Shown here: positions 1 through 8,700 of the stretch, piece after piece
Layout: every line of letters begins with the position of its first letter
How positions within the stretch are numbered: the first letter of the stretch is position 1
Source of the DNA: Citrobacter sp.
Lineage (GTDB): Bacteria; Pseudomonadota; Gammaproteobacteria; Enterobacterales; Enterobacteriaceae
DNA length: 64,000 bases
Assembly (NCBI GenBank): GCA_019415335.1
Contig: DXKH01000141.1
Location: 1-64,000 of the forward strand
Reading direction: 5' to 3'
Made by a program: the position numbers and the translations under genes
The notes under the pieces: model-generated
What the model was told of the DNA's origin: nothing
The model's input: only the letters and a program-made list of their open reading frames with translations
The model's database searches: none

Positions 1-624
1 TTGCCCGCAGTTAAACTGAGCCTGCGTTGCCGTAAGGAACGCACCAATATTCCCCGTCATTGCACTGGTATTACCGACGAGAAATCTGGGAGCAAAGCCC
101 ACAGCATAATCACCAACCGCATAACCATTATTGGCAATTACACACCGAAGCCTGATATTCAGAACGCACAGGTCGGGATCAATAGTTAATCCGTGATTGA
201 TAATCAAAGGTGTATTGTCGACAAGAGTTCTTCCCGCAGAAACCCATGATTTAAGCTTAACTTGCGATGTTATTGGCAGTTCATCATCGCCATTGCCGAC
301 ATCTCGTTTCGCCGCTGTTCCCAAACCAAGGTTTGAGAGAGCCGTTGCAATCGCTTCTGCGCCGTCTTGTTTAATGTCACCAAACGGATTCGAACGACTC
401 AAAAGTAATGCACGAAGTGCAGTTAGTAACTGATTGTGTTTCCCTTTATCCAGTTCCTCGCCGGATTCTTCTACCACCGCACAGAGTTCTTCCTGAAGCA
501 TGTCAAAATAATCATCGTCAAGATCGGTTGCCGGGGTTCCTGTCTGAGGGTTCCCTCGGGTAAAGCCGTTCTTACCCGCGCCGAATTTATCTTTCTGCGC
601 AGTTACTGTATCTATACGGTGCAT
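1..624 (-). CDS. Phage tail fibre protein, N-terminal part (runs off window)
   Basis: An open frame of 208 codons runs from an ATG at 624 to the window edge without a stop, so the C-terminus is missing. The start MHRIDTVTAQ and the following KFGAGKNGFTRGNPQTGTPA are typical of the N-terminal attachment domain of lambdoid and Mu-like tail fibres, which dock on the baseplate while the distal part binds the host surface. It sits directly downstream of the YmfQ-like gene with a 3-nt gap, the usual place for the fibre in Mu-like tails. Receptor specificity lies in the part outside the window. Confidence 0.85.
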   Translation of the reverse strand, partial: MHRIDTVTAQKDKFGAGKNGFTRGNPQTGTPATDLDDDYFDMLQEELCAVVEESGEELDKGKHNQLLTALRALLLSRSNPFGDIKQDGAEAIATALSNLGLGTAAKRDVGNGDDELPITSQVKLKSWVSAGRTLVDNTPLIINHGLTIDPDLCVLNIRLRCVIANNGYAVGDYAVGFAPRFLVGNTSAMTGNIGAFLTATQAQFNCGQ

Positions 625-627
625 GGG

Positions 628-1212
628 TTACTCCGGATATTTGAAAATTACGTAGGTATGAGAAGGGCAAAGCTTATTGAGGACACACTCAACAACTGTG
701 TCGCCCCATATTCTGATCGATGAATCACAGGGATCGTTGCAGGTCATCCAGGTTGTTTCTGTCGATGATGGCATATTGACCTGCCAGTAATACCGCCAGT
801 CCGTGGAATACACCCCATCCGTACATTTTGAAGTGCAGGTAAATGTGCTTTTATCGTATCGCGTTATAGTCGCCCCAGGCTTTCCAAGAGCAACAAGCTG
901 GGCCAGATAAAACGCCTCGTTAATCCCACCAGCCAGGTTAACTTTTGCATCAAGCCGTTGTTGGCGCTGACGTATTGTCTGGGTTCCGGATGGAATACAT
1001 TCATCAGGTAAACCACAGCATTTTTCCCAGCGGTTAATCAGTTCTGTAGTGGTACGAGGGTCGATCTCCAGCATCAGTGAATCAGCGCGCCGATGCACTC
1101 TGAGTAATGAGGGGGCGGTCCCCTTTATCGCCACATCATCAACTGTCCAGGCTGGCCCTGGAGGAAGAAGCGCGGCGAGCAGGTGAATATAATCATCTTC
1201 ATTCACTGCCAC
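628..1212 (-). CDS. YmfQ/Mu gp48-family baseplate protein
   Basis: A 194-residue protein of the YmfQ (DUF2313) family, the Mu gp48-like component that links the baseplate to the tail fibre. The hallmark start is present, with a run of leucines followed by PPGPAW near residues 12-23. The first codon is GTG; a second GTG two codons later is equally possible. It overlaps the end of the baseplate J gene by 10 nt, consistent with translational coupling. Several cysteines near residues 125-165 are typical of longer members, but no metal site can be assigned. Confidence 0.85.
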   Translation of the reverse strand: MAVNEDDYIHLLAALLPPGPAWTVDDVAIKGTAPSLLRVHRRADSLMLEIDPRTTTELINRWEKCCGLPDECIPSGTQTIRQRQQRLDAKVNLAGGINEAFYLAQLVALGKPGATITRYDKSTFTCTSKCTDGVYSTDWRYYWQVNMPSSTETTWMTCNDPCDSSIRIWGDTVVECVLNKLCPSHTYVIFKYPE

Positions 1213-2261
1213 GTTACGCCTCCCAGAACGGCCAGTTCATTCTTCGCGATCGGCGTATCAGCCGCCGGCGCAATCAGTTTGTGGCTGTGCTCACCAGCAG
1301 CAATTGAGATGGCTTCATTGATACGCGACAACTCGAGAACCCCATCAGGATAACCATCACGAAGGAGAAAAGAACGAAGTTCGGCCACTACTGCAGCTCG
1401 TGTTTCAGCATTGTCCGGATTCAGATCAATAGTGAAATCGATGGTTTTAGGTGTCGCTTTGAAAACATACAAATCAGAACCCGCCACAGGGGCCAGTGGT
1501 TCTATATGCACCTTCGCGGCAGCCACCGTTACATCATCAAGTATCGGATTGATCAGGTCACTACTTGCGACCATCACACCAACAGTGCCTGTCCCCATCC
1601 AGTGGCGGTAAGTCCAGGCTCTGGTGATCCCAGGAACCTCTTTAGCCCAGACAATATAATCACCATCTGCGCCACCCTGTGGTGTCCAGTAGTAACGCTC
1701 AAGAACTCTCGATCGCCACTCTTCAACATCCTCTACATCAACACCACCCGCCAGCGTGTCAGCCATCCCGCCAGATGGAAGCCCATTAACCGGAGTGACA
1801 AGAGACAGCGAAGTGCCATCGTCCGCATTTCCTGTAGTGCCATTAACATTACAAATTATGGGTAGCCGTAATACTCCACCAGCACTTTTAGCATCGGCCG
1901 TCGCTGTGTACTGAACAAAATCATCACGCTGAATGATGGCCCCGGCTTTGACTGTCAGATTGTCAGCCACACCCTCCCATCGCATGAAACCAGCCGCTGC
2001 TGTTGCGGCCTTTCTCGGACACCGCTTCATGGCAGCATGACGGGCAAGCCATCCCTCATCACATAGATCTGGCAGCATATTCATTGCCAGATAATCGATA
2101 TACCCGTAAACCGTATGTAATGCCCCGGCATAGACTTTAGCCCTGACATCCTCATCCATCCGGCGAAGTTCATCATTGATATCCAGACGGGCAAAGAGAT
2201 CGGTGCGTATCATGCTGATATTTTCAGCCAGTGTTGGCCGCTGAAATTCACTGTCCGCCAT
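1203..2261 (-). CDS. Baseplate J-family protein (Mu gp47-like)
   Basis: A 352-residue baseplate wedge protein. The N-terminal segment, the central GG-rich segment with [18 protein letters not shown] (about residues 173-190) and the C-terminal beta-rich part match the Baseplate_J family used by P2 (gpJ) and Mu (gp47). These proteins form the wedges around the central spike. The ATG at 2261 overlaps the end of the GP46 gene by 14 nt, and the order GP46, J, YmfQ, fibre is the standard Mu-like order. Confidence 0.9.
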   Translation of the reverse strand: MADSEFQRPTLAENISMIRTDLFARLDINDELRRMDEDVRAKVYAGALHTVYGYIDYLAMNMLPDLCDEGWLARHAAMKRCPRKAATAAAGFMRWEGVADNLTVKAGAIIQRDDFVQYTATADAKSAGGVLRLPIICNVNGTTGNADDGTSLSLVTPVNGLPSGGMADTLAGGVDVEDVEEWRSRVLERYYWTPQGGADGDYIVWAKEVPGITRAWTYRHWMGTGTVGVMVASSDLINPILDDVTVAAAKVHIEPLAPVAGSDLYVFKATPKTIDFTIDLNPDNAETRAAVVAELRSFLLRDGYPDGVLELSRINEAISIAAGEHSHKLIAPAADTPIAKNELAVLGGVTWQ

Positions 2262-2676
2262 GAGTGATTACGCTCCATAAATCATTAAAGGAAATGGTAA
2301 CCGGCCCGTCCCGGCGCCAGAGAACAATTTGATTACCGAGTTCGTTAATACCGGTTCGCTGAATATCAATGTCGATACGTGATACCACCCCATCATCAAT
2401 CATCCACTGGAGTGCATCACGAAGATAAATTCGCACCTTATTCACCAGGGCATTGGTCAATTTGCTGCGTTGTAAAAGCCACAGTTTTGAGCCGTAACGA
2501 TCATTGGCAACAACGGGCCATGTATCGCCCCACCAGCCCATAGGGACATCAGCATTGTCATCCGGATCAGCACGACGATGTGTAAAAAGTGAAATAACCA
2601 CAGCCCTTACCAGCGGATTCAGCGACGAACTGACGCTAACCCGCTTACCATTTACCGTAAGCCACAGTTCCATCAT
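2248..2676 (-). CDS. Phage GP46-family baseplate protein
   Basis: A 142-residue protein matching the GP46 family of Mu-like tails, a small gp25/GpW-like wedge component. It has the typical phrases MGWWGDTWP near residues 46-54 and SKLWLLQRSKLT near 63-74, with an ISFNDLW segment near the C-terminus. Two tandem ATGs start the frame and the second gives MELWLT. It overlaps the spike gene upstream by 4 nt (ATGA), consistent with coupled translation in one late operon. Confidence 0.85.
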   Translation of the reverse strand: MMELWLTVNGKRVSVSSSLNPLVRAVVISLFTHRRADPDDNADVPMGWWGDTWPVVANDRYGSKLWLLQRSKLTNALVNKVRIYLRDALQWMIDDGVVSRIDIDIQRTGINELGNQIVLWRRDGPVTISFNDLWSVITHGGQ

Positions 2677-3221
2677 TCCCCCATCTGACTGGCCGGGGTA
2701 TCAGTGTTGTTACCCTGCCCGTTTTCTTTGTGTTTATGACCGTTATAGACAATCCGCATCGCTGACATCGTCAGCCCGCTGGAATCACACAGATCCTTAA
2801 TATGTCCCGTTGCCTCGATATCCATTTCAAAACGGGCTTTCGGGGCATTAACAAACCGGATTAAATTCCCGGCTCCGTCAACGATAATTCCAGAACGAGT
2901 GAGGTGTACCTTCTGTCCGAGGTCGTCATACAATGCGACTTCACCTTCTTCCAGTCCGCGAAGCCGGTACCGGCGATCAGCAACCGCAATCACAATGCCG
3001 TGTGATCTGTCACCATCTGGGAACAGAACCACACCTTCAGCTCCCGGCTTCGCGTGAGAGGTAAACCCGTAATGCTCAAGATGTTCTATACCTGCTTTCG
3101 TCTGGGCACCGATAAGTTCAACATCCACCATCTGGCATTTACTGGCAGCATCAATACTTTTTACGACTGCGCGACCAATCAGACAAAGCACCTGCCTCTG
3201 TAAGCTTTGCATTACGCCCAT
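2673..3221 (-). CDS. Baseplate assembly protein V (Mu gp45-like spike)
   Basis: A 182-residue spike protein of the gpV/gp45 family. The N-terminal OB-fold region includes the GAQTKAGIEHLEHYGFTSHAKPGAE region (about residues 38-62), then VLFPDGDRSHGIVIAVADRRYR, and the C-terminal part would form the membrane-piercing beta-helix. The last residues carry a histidine cluster (YNGHKHKENGQ), which in this family sits near an ion-binding tip. It follows the hub gene with a 1-nt overlap. Confidence 0.88.
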   Translation of the reverse strand: MGVMQSLQRQVLCLIGRAVVKSIDAASKCQMVDVELIGAQTKAGIEHLEHYGFTSHAKPGAEGVVLFPDGDRSHGIVIAVADRRYRLRGLEEGEVALYDDLGQKVHLTRSGIIVDGAGNLIRFVNAPKARFEMDIEATGHIKDLCDSSGLTMSAMRIVYNGHKHKENGQGNNTDTPASQMGE

Positions 3222-4300
3222 CAGAACGGGTCCTCTTTGGCTTTTCGTTTTTTAGTACGTTTTTGCTTCTCATCTTCCGGTTCAGGAAGATAAGCATCCG
3301 GCGGCCCGACACGAAGTTCCGCTAATGTGCCGTTATTGTCTTTGGTGAATGACACTTCAGAAATGAGCAATTCGCGGTTATTGAATCCGCATACAGGGTC
3401 AAAAACGATGACACGCTGATTCGGTTGCCAGAGCGAGCCGTCACCCTGTCGCCAGCCCCAGACCACATAAGTGGTTTCGTCGGTACGTGCAGCACGTTGT
3501 CTGGCTTCAAACTCAGCGCGGGCAATACAGCTTGCGCCTGTTGATTGTCCTGTCTGTTGCACAACCATCGGACGATAACGCCCTATTCCTGCATCAGCAG
3601 TTTTTGACCTCAGAGCTGTAGTGGTTGCTGCCCCAAAATCATTATCATTCCCGGCACGCTGGCCGGAGACCTGATAAGTTGAAAAGCGGTCGCGGATACT
3701 TTTTTCGGTATCACAGGAAATAACATTTTGCCCCAACACCAGGGCGGTATGCGCCCGCGTGGAACCCGGAACGCCGATAACCAGACGCCCTTTCGGATCG
3801 TCGTATGCCAGCGCCTGTTGCTGACCAAGCATTTTATTGAGAACCTCAATGACCGTCTCACCATGATCTGGCTGAACGCCCGGTATTGCCACAGCAGGGG
3901 CCCCCGAATCCACGACAGATATGCCAAAGGGTTTCGCCAGTGCAGCGGCAACCTGAACAAGCGATTGCCCGTTGAACTGGGTTGGTTCTGCGGAACAGTC
4001 AATAAGGTCGGCTGTCAGACTGCGACCGCTGATCCCGGTGCTGATTGACCTCGCGTCATAGCGAACCGGCGTCGCCTCCACCCAGCCAGTAATGACCAGA
4101 TCATCACCGATGAGGACTTCTACCTTGTCACCGTTTTTTACTTTTGGCTGCAACGAGTTAGAACCTTCACCACCAGGCCACTCGCGGGTAATTTCAACGC
4201 TGAAGTCGCGCGCGATGCGCTCAATACCTGCGCCTATGCGAACAGATGTCCAGCCACCCCATTCCCGTCCGTTAACACGTAGCGTTACGTTATCGTTCAT
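3221..4300 (-). CDS. Baseplate hub / late control D-like protein (Mu gp44-like)
   Basis: A 359-residue hub protein, related to P2 gpD and Mu gp44 (T4 gp27-like), forming the ring between tail tube and spike. The N-terminus NVTLRVNGREWGGWTSVRIG and the phrase FSVEITREWPG (about residues 35-45) are characteristic. The C-terminus is strongly basic (KQKRTKKRKAK), which is common in this family. It overlaps the circularisation protein by 4 nt. Confidence 0.88.
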   Translation of the reverse strand: MNDNVTLRVNGREWGGWTSVRIGAGIERIARDFSVEITREWPGGEGSNSLQPKVKNGDKVEVLIGDDLVITGWVEATPVRYDARSISTGISGRSLTADLIDCSAEPTQFNGQSLVQVAAALAKPFGISVVDSGAPAVAIPGVQPDHGETVIEVLNKMLGQQQALAYDDPKGRLVIGVPGSTRAHTALVLGQNVISCDTEKSIRDRFSTYQVSGQRAGNDNDFGAATTTALRSKTADAGIGRYRPMVVQQTGQSTGASCIARAEFEARQRAARTDETTYVVWGWRQGDGSLWQPNQRVIVFDPVCGFNNRELLISEVSFTKDNNGTLAELRVGPPDAYLPEPEDEKQKRTKKRKAKEDPF

Positions 4301-5598
4301 CGTACAGGAACCCTCAACGGAGACACTGGAACGAAGCCAGGATGTGCCACAGCGTTACGCTTTACGATATCTGACTCGCGATCCGCATTATCAAACCATG
4401 TGGCAGCCAGAACCAGCGCGGGTGTAACCTCATCCGGTGTTCTTATGACGGTCTTTGACGCCTGAGTTAACCGGGTTTTAATATCGTTATTGAGATCAGA
4501 TTTCACTCTGCGGAGCGCCAGAAAAAGACGATCATCAGTGATGCGGGATAGCTCTTTGTCGATGGCATCATTCAGTGTGTCACGTACATCGACTAACTCA
4601 TCCCATGTTGGCAAATCGACAGAAACCGTTTCTTCCTGGGCATTATTCAATGCCGGATGCGATACAACCGGCCAGCCAGTTGTTTCCTGTGTGGCATCAC
4701 GCGCTGGCGTTACCGATGCAGGTAAACTTGTCACCGTGTACGCGGCTTCACTGATTGCAGTCGTGCGGATCGCACTGGCAACATAATTGCTCTGTTGCGT
4801 TCTGTTTTTCGTCGTCGTGCTGTCAGTTTTCCAGACACCACGGGGAGCAAGATCACTCCCCAATGTGATACCTGAGAAATTTTTAATCATGGTGTAAAGA
4901 TCGCTGGCATTACCTGTCAGGCGATTGCCGGCGCGCCACATCGTCTGAAGTTGTTCAATGAACCCCTTACCTGATGATGGCGGAGGCAATAACACAGAAA
5001 TATCGCCCTGCAATAATCGGGCAGCAGAAGAAATACCAGAATCAACCATCGCCATTTTATCTGATACAAAACCGAGCATACTCTTTGCATCATCTAATAC
5101 ACCGCCCTGAACAAAGTCTGGCATGCCATCCATACCAAACTGATCAAAGCTATCGCTGATACAGTCATCTAACGCTGAGCAGGATGAAACCAGTGTATTT
5201 GCCGTTGCAGTGCCAGCCGTTGGATATGAAAGTTCCCCGGCCTCAACGAACCGCAGATCGAAGCGCACCATGCGCCCTTCACTGCTTGCGGTGCTGACAT
5301 TAATCTCTCCGTCAACACAGACACTGATTTCCCCATAGGTCGGATGTACCAGCGTACCCGGTCCCGGTTTGTTCAGTGCCTCAATAAGTCTGTCACGTTG
5401 ATCAAAGCAGTCATCTCCGATCACATAGGCGGTGATGCCAGGACGCAGCGTTACCCTTCCTAAGTCCTCGCTATAAGGTTTATCGCGGTTTGGGTATTCA
5501 TGCGTTTCAACCCGACGTCCTACCGGGGCCCCTTCATCTTCTACCTTGAACGGAACGCCGCGAAACGACGCTTCAACCAGTCTGTCTTTCCACGCCAT
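4297..5598 (-). CDS. DNA circularisation protein N (Mu gp43-like)
   Basis: A 433-residue protein of the DNA_circ_N family (Mu gpN/gp43, SfV homologues), a baseplate or tail protein despite its historical name. The N-terminus MAWKDRLVEASFRGVPFKVE is diagnostic. The ATG at 5598 is preferred over a TTG four codons earlier. The family motif GRRVETHEYPNRDKPYSEDLG follows at about residues 22-42. It is separated from the tape-measure gene by the moron on the opposite strand, so late transcription must cross that insertion. Confidence 0.88.
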   Translation of the reverse strand: MAWKDRLVEASFRGVPFKVEDEGAPVGRRVETHEYPNRDKPYSEDLGRVTLRPGITAYVIGDDCFDQRDRLIEALNKPGPGTLVHPTYGEISVCVDGEINVSTASSEGRMVRFDLRFVEAGELSYPTAGTATANTLVSSCSALDDCISDSFDQFGMDGMPDFVQGGVLDDAKSMLGFVSDKMAMVDSGISSAARLLQGDISVLLPPPSSGKGFIEQLQTMWRAGNRLTGNASDLYTMIKNFSGITLGSDLAPRGVWKTDSTTTKNRTQQSNYVASAIRTTAISEAAYTVTSLPASVTPARDATQETTGWPVVSHPALNNAQEETVSVDLPTWDELVDVRDTLNDAIDKELSRITDDRLFLALRRVKSDLNNDIKTRLTQASKTVIRTPDEVTPALVLAATWFDNADRESDIVKRNAVAHPGFVPVSPLRVPVR

Positions 5599-5626
5599 TG
5601 TCTGCACCAATATGATTTGTTATAAG
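5598..5626 (+). promoter_or_regulatory. Candidate promoter for the moron gene
   Basis: A -35 box TTGTCT (5598-5603) and a -10 box TATAAG (5621-5626) are separated by exactly 17 bp and point towards the moron on the plus strand, opposite to the late operon. A small hairpin around 5642-5655 lies in the leader. A sigma-70-like promoter reading a lone gene inside a structural operon is the classic moron layout, allowing expression from the silent prophage. This is read from the sequence only. Confidence 0.5.
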
Positions 5627-5690
5627 CTACTCTGTTTCAGACGCTTCTTTCGAAGCGCCAGAGAACATTTACCTTTAAGGAGAGGTATAA

Positions 5691-6128
5691 ATGGAAATGT
5701 TGTTGCCGTTGATACTGGGTTTGTTGCTAGCCGTTTTCATAGGACGGTGGGCTTATAAAAAAGAAAAGACCAAGCCCAGAAAAATAATGGCTGCTCTTCT
5801 CGGTGCTGTTTTTGGATTCTTCGCACCACTGATAATCGCAGCGTTTGTTATGGCTCCCCCGGAAAAAGAAAAAACTAAAGAGGAGCTTGTTATGGCAAAG
5901 CTCACGCGCTCAGTGGATGGTTGCCCACTTGATATGAAAGATCGCGTGAAAGAATCAATGAATGATCCGGATAGTTTTGAATGTATCGAAACTAACGTTA
6001 TACGTCGTAAAGATGATTACGTTATGATCATGCAGTTCCGTGGCAAAAACCAATTAGGGGGAATGGTTAAAAATGTCGCCAAAGCGGAATATGATTCAGA
6101 GGGAAATTTCGCAAGGTTCATCAATTAA
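5691..6128 (+). CDS. Moron: two-helix membrane protein of unknown function
   Basis: A 145-residue protein encoded against the late operon. Two hydrophobic segments are seen at about residues 3-20 and 34-56, separated by a basic loop (KKEKTKPRK). A soluble C-terminal domain follows, with the phrases DSFECIETNV and FRGKNQLGGMVKNVAKAEY. That domain resembles small modules seen in phage and bacterial exported proteins. The Shine-Dalgarno sequence AAGGAGAGG is strong. Having its own promoter and sitting among morphogenesis genes make it a likely lysogenic-conversion or superinfection-exclusion gene. The function is inferred from position, not shown. Confidence 0.75.
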   Translation: MEMLLPLILGLLLAVFIGRWAYKKEKTKPRKIMAALLGAVFGFFAPLIIAAFVMAPPEKEKTKEELVMAKLTRSVDGCPLDMKDRVKESMNDPDSFECIETNVIRRKDDYVMIMQFRGKNQLGGMVKNVAKAEYDSEGNFARFIN

Positions 6129-6132
6129 AAAC

Positions 6133-6155
6133 AATGGGAGGTTTACCCTCCCATT
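6133..6155 (-). terminator. Hairpin with U-run at the moron/tape-measure junction
   Basis: A perfect 9-bp stem (AATGGGAGG at 6133-6141 with CCTCCCATT at 6147-6155) overlaps the stop of the tape-measure gene. On the minus strand it is followed by GTTTTTAA, giving a rho-independent terminator shape for late transcripts; on the plus strand there is no U-run. The tail genes beyond it would need Q-dependent antitermination or readthrough. Confidence 0.6.
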
Positions 6156-7933
6156 CCAGTCCTACCTATCCTTGTGTAACCTACATCATGGTTAACATCT
6201 ATACCTGAGGAACGGCTATCAGTAACACTCATTCCTTGTGGAGCACCTTTGAATTCAACGGTGATGGATCCTTTCGGTTGAGTCGCCGCTCCCTGCTTGA
6301 TCTGATAAGGGTTATATCCTGAACTAGCCACCCCTGTACCATACGCGCCGTATCCACCGGCTCCCCACTGCGCGGCGTTTGCGGCAGCGACCGTATCACT
6401 AGCACCATCAGTAAACCACTCGATAATAGGCTTGAGTTTGTCCCACATGTCCTGAAACCATTTCACTATAGGTCCCCAGTTGTTAATAATGAGCCCAAGC
6501 GGGGACCAGTCGAATACCTTTTTGAGTATTCCCCATCCAGTTTCAAAATAAGGACCAACCATATCCCATAGCTTTTTAAAATATGGTCCAATGACATCCC
6601 AGTTAGAAATAATTAAACCAGCAGCCATGGCAATGCCAGTAACAATCATCCCGATAGGAGACATGGATAATACCCGGCTCACGATACCGATAGCACCTCC
6701 CACTCCCATAAACCCCAGTTTTAAGACAGTCAATCCGGCAGCCAGCCCAAATGCCCCCCTTATAACTCGTGGATTTTCATCGGCAAACTTCGTAAAGCGC
6801 TCGCCAAGATCCCCAAGCCATATTGTTATTCTTTTCGCATCACCAGAAAACGCGCTACCAATTGCTGCGAGACCGTTGGTGGCTGTGCCGGTCATTGCCT
6901 CCCAGAGGTTGGTTAATGTTCCAAGTTGGGCCTGAACACGGCTATTCAGGTTGGCCTGGCGGTTCATTTTTTGTTGAACCTGATCGTACCCATCCTTGCC
7001 TTTGTCGATCAGCGCGTTAACTACCTGTAGTGTTTCAGCATCATCGCCGAACAAAGCTTTCATTACCCCGGTACGCTTCACGTCTGACAGGCTTTTGAGC
7101 TTGGCTAATTGCTGGAATAAATTGTCCAGCCCGCCAAAACTGCCTTTACCGTCAGTAAAGTCCAGGTTAATACCAAGCTTCTGACGCGCCAGCACCTTAT
7201 TTACATCATTGACCTTTTTGACACTGAGGCCTGCCTGAATAACTTTGCGCACGGCGTTACCTGCAGACTCGCCATTCATGCCCATCTGATCCATCATTAC
7301 GCTGATCGGCGCCAGACCTTGCGCTGCTTTAAGCCCATCCTTATTTACCATCTGTAGCACGGAGCTGGTTTTTGTAAAAAACGACAGCATATTGGTATCG
7401 TCAACGCCCAGGTAAAAGGCTTTCTGGATCGTATCGAATAACCCCATCATGTCATCTGAGGCTGTGCCGGTTGCATCCTGCATCTTTGCCGCGAACTCAG
7501 CCGCAGCCTCCGGTGTTTTCTTCAACTGAACAGCCAGGTAAGCCGTGGCTTTACCTACACCGCCGAGGATGTTTTCAGCGGGAATACCCTGGCGCACCAG
7601 CATCTGCATCATGTTCTGAAAGTCTGCCGTTGTACCAGGCAGCTGGTTACCCAGTCCGACTGCCAATTTATTGATGCTCTTGAAGCTTTTCCCGACCTCC
7701 CCATTCGCCTGCATCATGGCAACCTTAAGGCCCGTAGCCGCGTTTTCCTGATCGGCGTACGTTTTCAGCGACAGTGTTAGCCCAGCAGCAAGCCCTGCGG
7801 CCATCCCAAGCCCACCTTTCGAACTTGCCTCTGCCTGGCGTTTAAAACTACGGATGTTTTTTTGCATCCGAGAAAGCGCAGGAGAAAGCTTATCGACACC
7901 GGTGATGAGCGCTTTTAGTTCAAACTCAGCCAT
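6143..7933 (-). CDS. Phage tail tape measure protein
   Basis: A 596-residue tape-measure protein that sets tail length and is ejected with the DNA. It has a long helical N-terminal half, the TP901-type core around residues 40-340 and hydrophobic segments near residues 400-445 (for example GVGGAIGIVSRVLSMSPIGM). Trp-rich repeats follow (WDVIGPYFKKLWDMVGPYF, WSPLGLIINNWGPIVKWF). It directly follows the gp41 frameshift pair and overlaps the -1-frame ORF by 8 nt, as in other myo- and siphophage tails. Confidence 0.9.
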   Translation of the reverse strand: MAEFELKALITGVDKLSPALSRMQKNIRSFKRQAEASSKGGLGMAAGLAAGLTLSLKTYADQENAATGLKVAMMQANGEVGKSFKSINKLAVGLGNQLPGTTADFQNMMQMLVRQGIPAENILGGVGKATAYLAVQLKKTPEAAAEFAAKMQDATGTASDDMMGLFDTIQKAFYLGVDDTNMLSFFTKTSSVLQMVNKDGLKAAQGLAPISVMMDQMGMNGESAGNAVRKVIQAGLSVKKVNDVNKVLARQKLGINLDFTDGKGSFGGLDNLFQQLAKLKSLSDVKRTGVMKALFGDDAETLQVVNALIDKGKDGYDQVQQKMNRQANLNSRVQAQLGTLTNLWEAMTGTATNGLAAIGSAFSGDAKRITIWLGDLGERFTKFADENPRVIRGAFGLAAGLTVLKLGFMGVGGAIGIVSRVLSMSPIGMIVTGIAMAAGLIISNWDVIGPYFKKLWDMVGPYFETGWGILKKVFDWSPLGLIINNWGPIVKWFQDMWDKLKPIIEWFTDGASDTVAAANAAQWGAGGYGAYGTGVASSGYNPYQIKQGAATQPKGSITVEFKGAPQGMSVTDSRSSGIDVNHDVGYTRIGRTGMGG

Positions 7934-8087
7934 TGATCCGCTTCTCCTCTTCTATCCTGTTTGCCTGGCTGACCAGTAAAGGGATCTCACTGATTGGCTT
8001 GTTCAGTAATTCAAAAGGGTTAATGCGCCAGTAACTGGCGCAGTCAAAATAGCGATCAGTGAGATATTCCGCCGTCAGCCCTGGAGG
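7926..8087 (-). CDS. -1 frame extension of gp41 (gp41.5), made by programmed frameshift
   Basis: This frame has no good start of its own (only a TTG) and adds 53 residues beginning PPGLTAEYLTDRYFDCASY. It is reached by a -1 slip on T_TTT_TTC at 8093-8087 inside the gp41 gene, giving a fusion of about 139 residues. Most tailed phages make such a long form of the tail assembly chaperone at low level just before the tape-measure gene. The position and slippery heptamer are seen in the sequence; the frameshift itself is inferred. Confidence 0.75.
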   Translation of the reverse strand, partial: PPGLTAEYLTDRYFDCASYWRINPFELLNKPISEIPLLVSQANRIEEEKRING

Positions 8088-8344
8088 AAAAAACCAGCCA
8101 CCAGCCAACCAGCAGCATTTAGATCACCAGGAGACATCTGGTCAACGGTGCTTAGCGGCACATTTGCCAGCCGGACAATATATTTCGCGATGATGTGCGC
8201 CTGGAGTTTAATCGACTCGTCCTGGTTCATCTGATAGGGATAACCCAACTCGCGGACATCTTTCCCCGTCGGCTCGTTAAACTCTAGGACACTGAGCGTT
8301 TCGCCGTGTGCAGTGATCGGGTGACCTAGTTCAAGTTCCTGCAT
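8075..8344 (-). CDS. Tail assembly chaperone gp41 (Mu-like, gpE family)
   Basis: An 89-residue protein with the tail assembly chaperone signature LEFNEPTGKDVRELGYP near residues 20-36, matching the Mu gp41/P2 gpE-type Phage_TAC family. It lies between the tail tube and tape-measure genes, starts with an ATG overlapping the tube stop, and contains a -1 slippery site three codons before its stop. The short form is the 89-residue product; a minority of ribosomes would make the fusion to the next frame. Confidence 0.85.
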   Translation of the reverse strand: MQELELGHPITAHGETLSVLEFNEPTGKDVRELGYPYQMNQDESIKLQAHIIAKYIVRLANVPLSTVDQMSPGDLNAAGWLVAGFFLQG

Positions 8345-8700
8345 TACTGGTAATCTCCTTCTTCACCGTGAAATTCAAGGTCTACCGTGCCTTCTTCAGC
8401 ATTATGGTTTGCTTCTCCATGCAGCCAGGCGGACGACAAAACATAGACCTGACCGTTCGCCAGTTCGGCGGTAATAGTCATTTGATCTGCTGTTGTAATT
8501 TTGCTGACGGGAAAATCCTTCGGTACCTTGTAAGTACCCTTAACATAAGGTGCGCGGTGCGTTTCTTTGCGATCCACGGAACCATCCAGCCCAATGACAT
8601 CATCATTGACCTTCGTGTTCATCGGCACCTCAATGCCGCCGGTCATTGATAGCTGCTGACCGTCTACTTTGAAATAACAGGTACCACCAATCTTCGCCAT
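8344..8700 (-). CDS. Phage tail tube protein (Mu gpM/gp40-like)
   Basis: A 118-residue tail tube subunit. The N-terminus MAKIGGTCYFKVDGQQLSMTG and the segment DRKETHRAPYVKGTYKVPKD are typical of the Mu gpM/SfV tube family, as is the C-terminal EGTVDLEFHGEEG. The protein polymerises into the inner tube within the sheath encoded just upstream. Start and stop abut the sheath gene, which suggests equimolar coupled expression. Confidence 0.88.
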   Translation of the reverse strand: MAKIGGTCYFKVDGQQLSMTGGIEVPMNTKVNDDVIGLDGSVDRKETHRAPYVKGTYKVPKDFPVSKITTADQMTITAELANGQVYVLSSAWLHGEANHNAEEGTVDLEFHGEEGDYQ

